Positions 62,951-64,000 of a DNA stretch of 64,000 bases are shown here, piece by piece. The stretch's first letter is position 1; each line of letters starts with the position of its first letter. The DNA is from Achromobacter veterisilvae (lineage in GTDB: Bacteria; Pseudomonadota; Gammaproteobacteria; Burkholderiales; Burkholderiaceae_B), in the NCBI RefSeq assembly GCF_900496975.1, contig NZ_UFQC01000013.1, positions 62,001 to 126,000 of the forward strand, read 5' to 3'. Position numbers and translations under genes: made by a program. The notes under the pieces were generated by a model. That model was not told the DNA's origin. It was given only the letters and a program-made list of their open reading frames with translations, and did not search any database.

Positions 62951-62975
62951 GCAAATGGTTCTTATTTATATTTAG
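62951..62975. promoter_or_regulatory. AT-rich candidate Fur box upstream of the ECF sigma gene
   Basis: The stretch GCAAATGGTTCTTATTTATA at 62951, followed by TTTAG, is AT-rich in a GC-rich region and partly resembles Fur-box hexamers (AATGnTT, TTATTT). FecI-type sigma genes are commonly Fur-regulated. The match is imperfect. Confidence 0.4.
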
Positions 62976-63007
62976 CATATGCGTCCGCAATGCCGGGGTG
63001 GTGGGCA

Positions 63008-63511
63008 GTGACTGAGCAATCCTCTTCTTCGATCGTCGAAACGCTGTACTCCGACCATCACGGATGGCTGCAGGGGTGGCTGCGCCGCAAGCTGGGCAAT
63101 GCTTCCGAGGCCGCGGACCTGGCGCACGACACCTTCGTGCGGATCCTGGGCAGGCGCCAGCGCGATGCCATCCACGAACCGCGGGCCTATCTCGCGACCA
63201 TCGCCAACGGGCTGGTCGTGAGCCATTGGCGGCGCCGGACACTGGAACAGGCATGGCTCGACGCGCTGAGCGCGCAGCCCGAGCCGCTGGCGCCGTCGCC
63301 CGAAGAGAGCGCGCTCATTCTCGAAACGCTGGAAGAGATCGCCCGCCTGATCGACGGATTGCCCGACCGGGTCCGAGAGATATTCCTGTATTCGCAAATC
63401 GAGGGCTACACCTATCCGCAGATCGCGGAGAAGCTCGCGCTCAGCGTGAACGTCGTGCAGAAGGCGATGACGCGCGCCGTGGCGCACTGCTACAAGGCGC
63501 TCTATGCATAG
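63008..63511 (+). CDS. FecI-type ECF RNA polymerase sigma factor
   Basis: The 167-residue protein has sigma region 2 (ETLYSDHHGWLQGWLRRKLGN; AADLAHDTFVRIL) and region 4 (LPDRVREIFLYSQIEGYTYPQIAEKLALSVNVVQKAMTRA, with HTH core YPQIAEKLALSVNVV). It is of the iron-starvation FecI class that activates TonB-dependent receptor genes. The GTG at 63008 (VTEQSSSSIVETLYS) is preferred; an ATG at 62990 is possible. A FecR-like gene follows 21 bp downstream. Confidence 0.9.
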   Translation: MTEQSSSSIVETLYSDHHGWLQGWLRRKLGNASEAADLAHDTFVRILGRRQRDAIHEPRAYLATIANGLVVSHWRRRTLEQAWLDALSAQPEPLAPSPEESALILETLEEIARLIDGLPDRVREIFLYSQIEGYTYPQIAEKLALSVNVVQKAMTRAVAHCYKALYA

Positions 63512-63532
63512 GGCCGCGGGCGGCTGCGCGTC

Positions 63533-64000
63533 GTGAGCGCCACCTCCCTCCGGCCGCGGGACGGATCGCCCGCGGCCGAGCTTCCCGTTCCCGAAGACGT
63601 GGTGGACGCCGCCATCCAGTGGTATGTGCTGCTGGCGTCCGGCACGGCGACCGCGCAGGACCACGCGGCGTTCGCGCGCTGGCGCGCGGAAAGTCCCGCG
63701 CATGCCGCGGCGTGGTCGCGGTTCGAGGTCATGGGAGGCCGGCTGCGGGGCGGCGCAGCGCGCCTGGCGCCGGCGGCAACGCACGCCGCCTTGACGAAAG
63801 CCGCCTCCACCTCCGGCCGGCGGCGCGCGCTCAAGACGCTGGCATGGGCCGGCCTGGGAGGCTCGGCGTTCTATCTCGCGCAAGCGCAGTTGCCCTGGCG
63901 CGGCCAGCTTGCCGGCGCGCTGGCCGACCTGCGCACCGGCACGGGCGAACGCCGCAGCCTGGTCCTGGAAGACGGAACGCACCTGCAATTGAACACCGCG
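63533..64000 (+). CDS. FecR-family anti-sigma/sigma regulator, cut off by window edge
   Basis: Reading from the GTG at 63533 gives 156 residues of a FecR-type protein: the cytoplasmic FecR N-terminal domain (DAAIQWYVLLASGTAT, then HAAFARWRAESPAHAAAW), a Ala-rich linker, a membrane segment (TLAWAGLGGSAFYLAQ) and the start of the periplasmic FecR domain (DLRTGTGERRSLVLEDGTH). It should receive the signal from an outer-membrane receptor and control the sigma factor encoded just upstream. The receptor gene is expected beyond the window. Confidence 0.88.
   Translation, partial: MSATSLRPRDGSPAAELPVPEDVVDAAIQWYVLLASGTATAQDHAAFARWRAESPAHAAAWSRFEVMGGRLRGGAARLAPAATHAALTKAASTSGRRRALKTLAWAGLGGSAFYLAQAQLPWRGQLAGALADLRTGTGERRSLVLEDGTHLQLNTA

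Overview
This GC-rich window (mostly short intergenic gaps, frequent 4-bp ATGA gene overlaps, GTG/TTG starts) looks like the chromosome of a betaproteobacterium of the Alcaligenaceae, most like Bordetella or Achromobacter. The placement is inferred from gene content and order (ubiE/ubiJ/ubiB, DUF3460-scpA-panC, pilD-coaE-zapD, a fused indolepyruvate ferredoxin oxidoreductase); no database search was possible. I saw no phage, insertion sequence, tRNA, rRNA or CRISPR array.

Layout. 1-5502 (minus strand): a copper-resistance locus, copR-copS followed by a cupredoxin, copA, copB and a truncated DUF411 protein, with a perfect palindrome (candidate CopR box) over the copS stop codon. 5557-7575 (minus): phoB-phoR. 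7737-12077 (plus): ubiE, a Tim44-like membrane protein with a terminator, then ubiJ-ubiB. 12259-15927: a ferritin/desaturase-like di-iron protein, rfaE2, tolC and pcm. 16029-17671 (minus): thiG-thiD. 17820-24884: a vitamin B12 region in which a cobalamin riboswitch precedes btuB-btuF, divergent from the B12-dependent methionine synthase metH. 25366-35745: a divergent amidase and a long plus-strand sugar-acid operon (GntR regulator, two paralogous binding proteins, L-idonate-type dehydrogenase, two permeases, ATPase, mannonate dehydratase, fructuronate reductase family) around an array of four operator-like palindromes. 35758-42371: a methyltransferase/MmyB-type regulator pair, mutY and the indolepyruvate oxidoreductase. 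42794-45761 (minus): an MFS exporter overlapping glpK. 45860-51764: housekeeping genes (DUF3460, scpA, panC, a small LuxR-type regulator, an NlpE-like lipoprotein, pilD, coaE, zapD). 52055-61044: an MdtABC-type RND efflux operon with its own outer-membrane factor. 61067-62898: a divergent SDR/LysR pair. 63008-64000: an ECF sigma factor and the start of its FecR-like anti-sigma partner.

The most unusual DNA is a family of about 22 copies of a 13-bp palindrome, GGTGTC(T/A)GACACC. They are packed into only three intergenic gaps, two of which have grown by tandem duplication of 95-bp and 169-bp units. The gap after zapD holds a separate 180-bp imperfect palindrome. The most interesting gene set is the amidase plus sugar-acid operon, whose transporter is of the amino-acid type.
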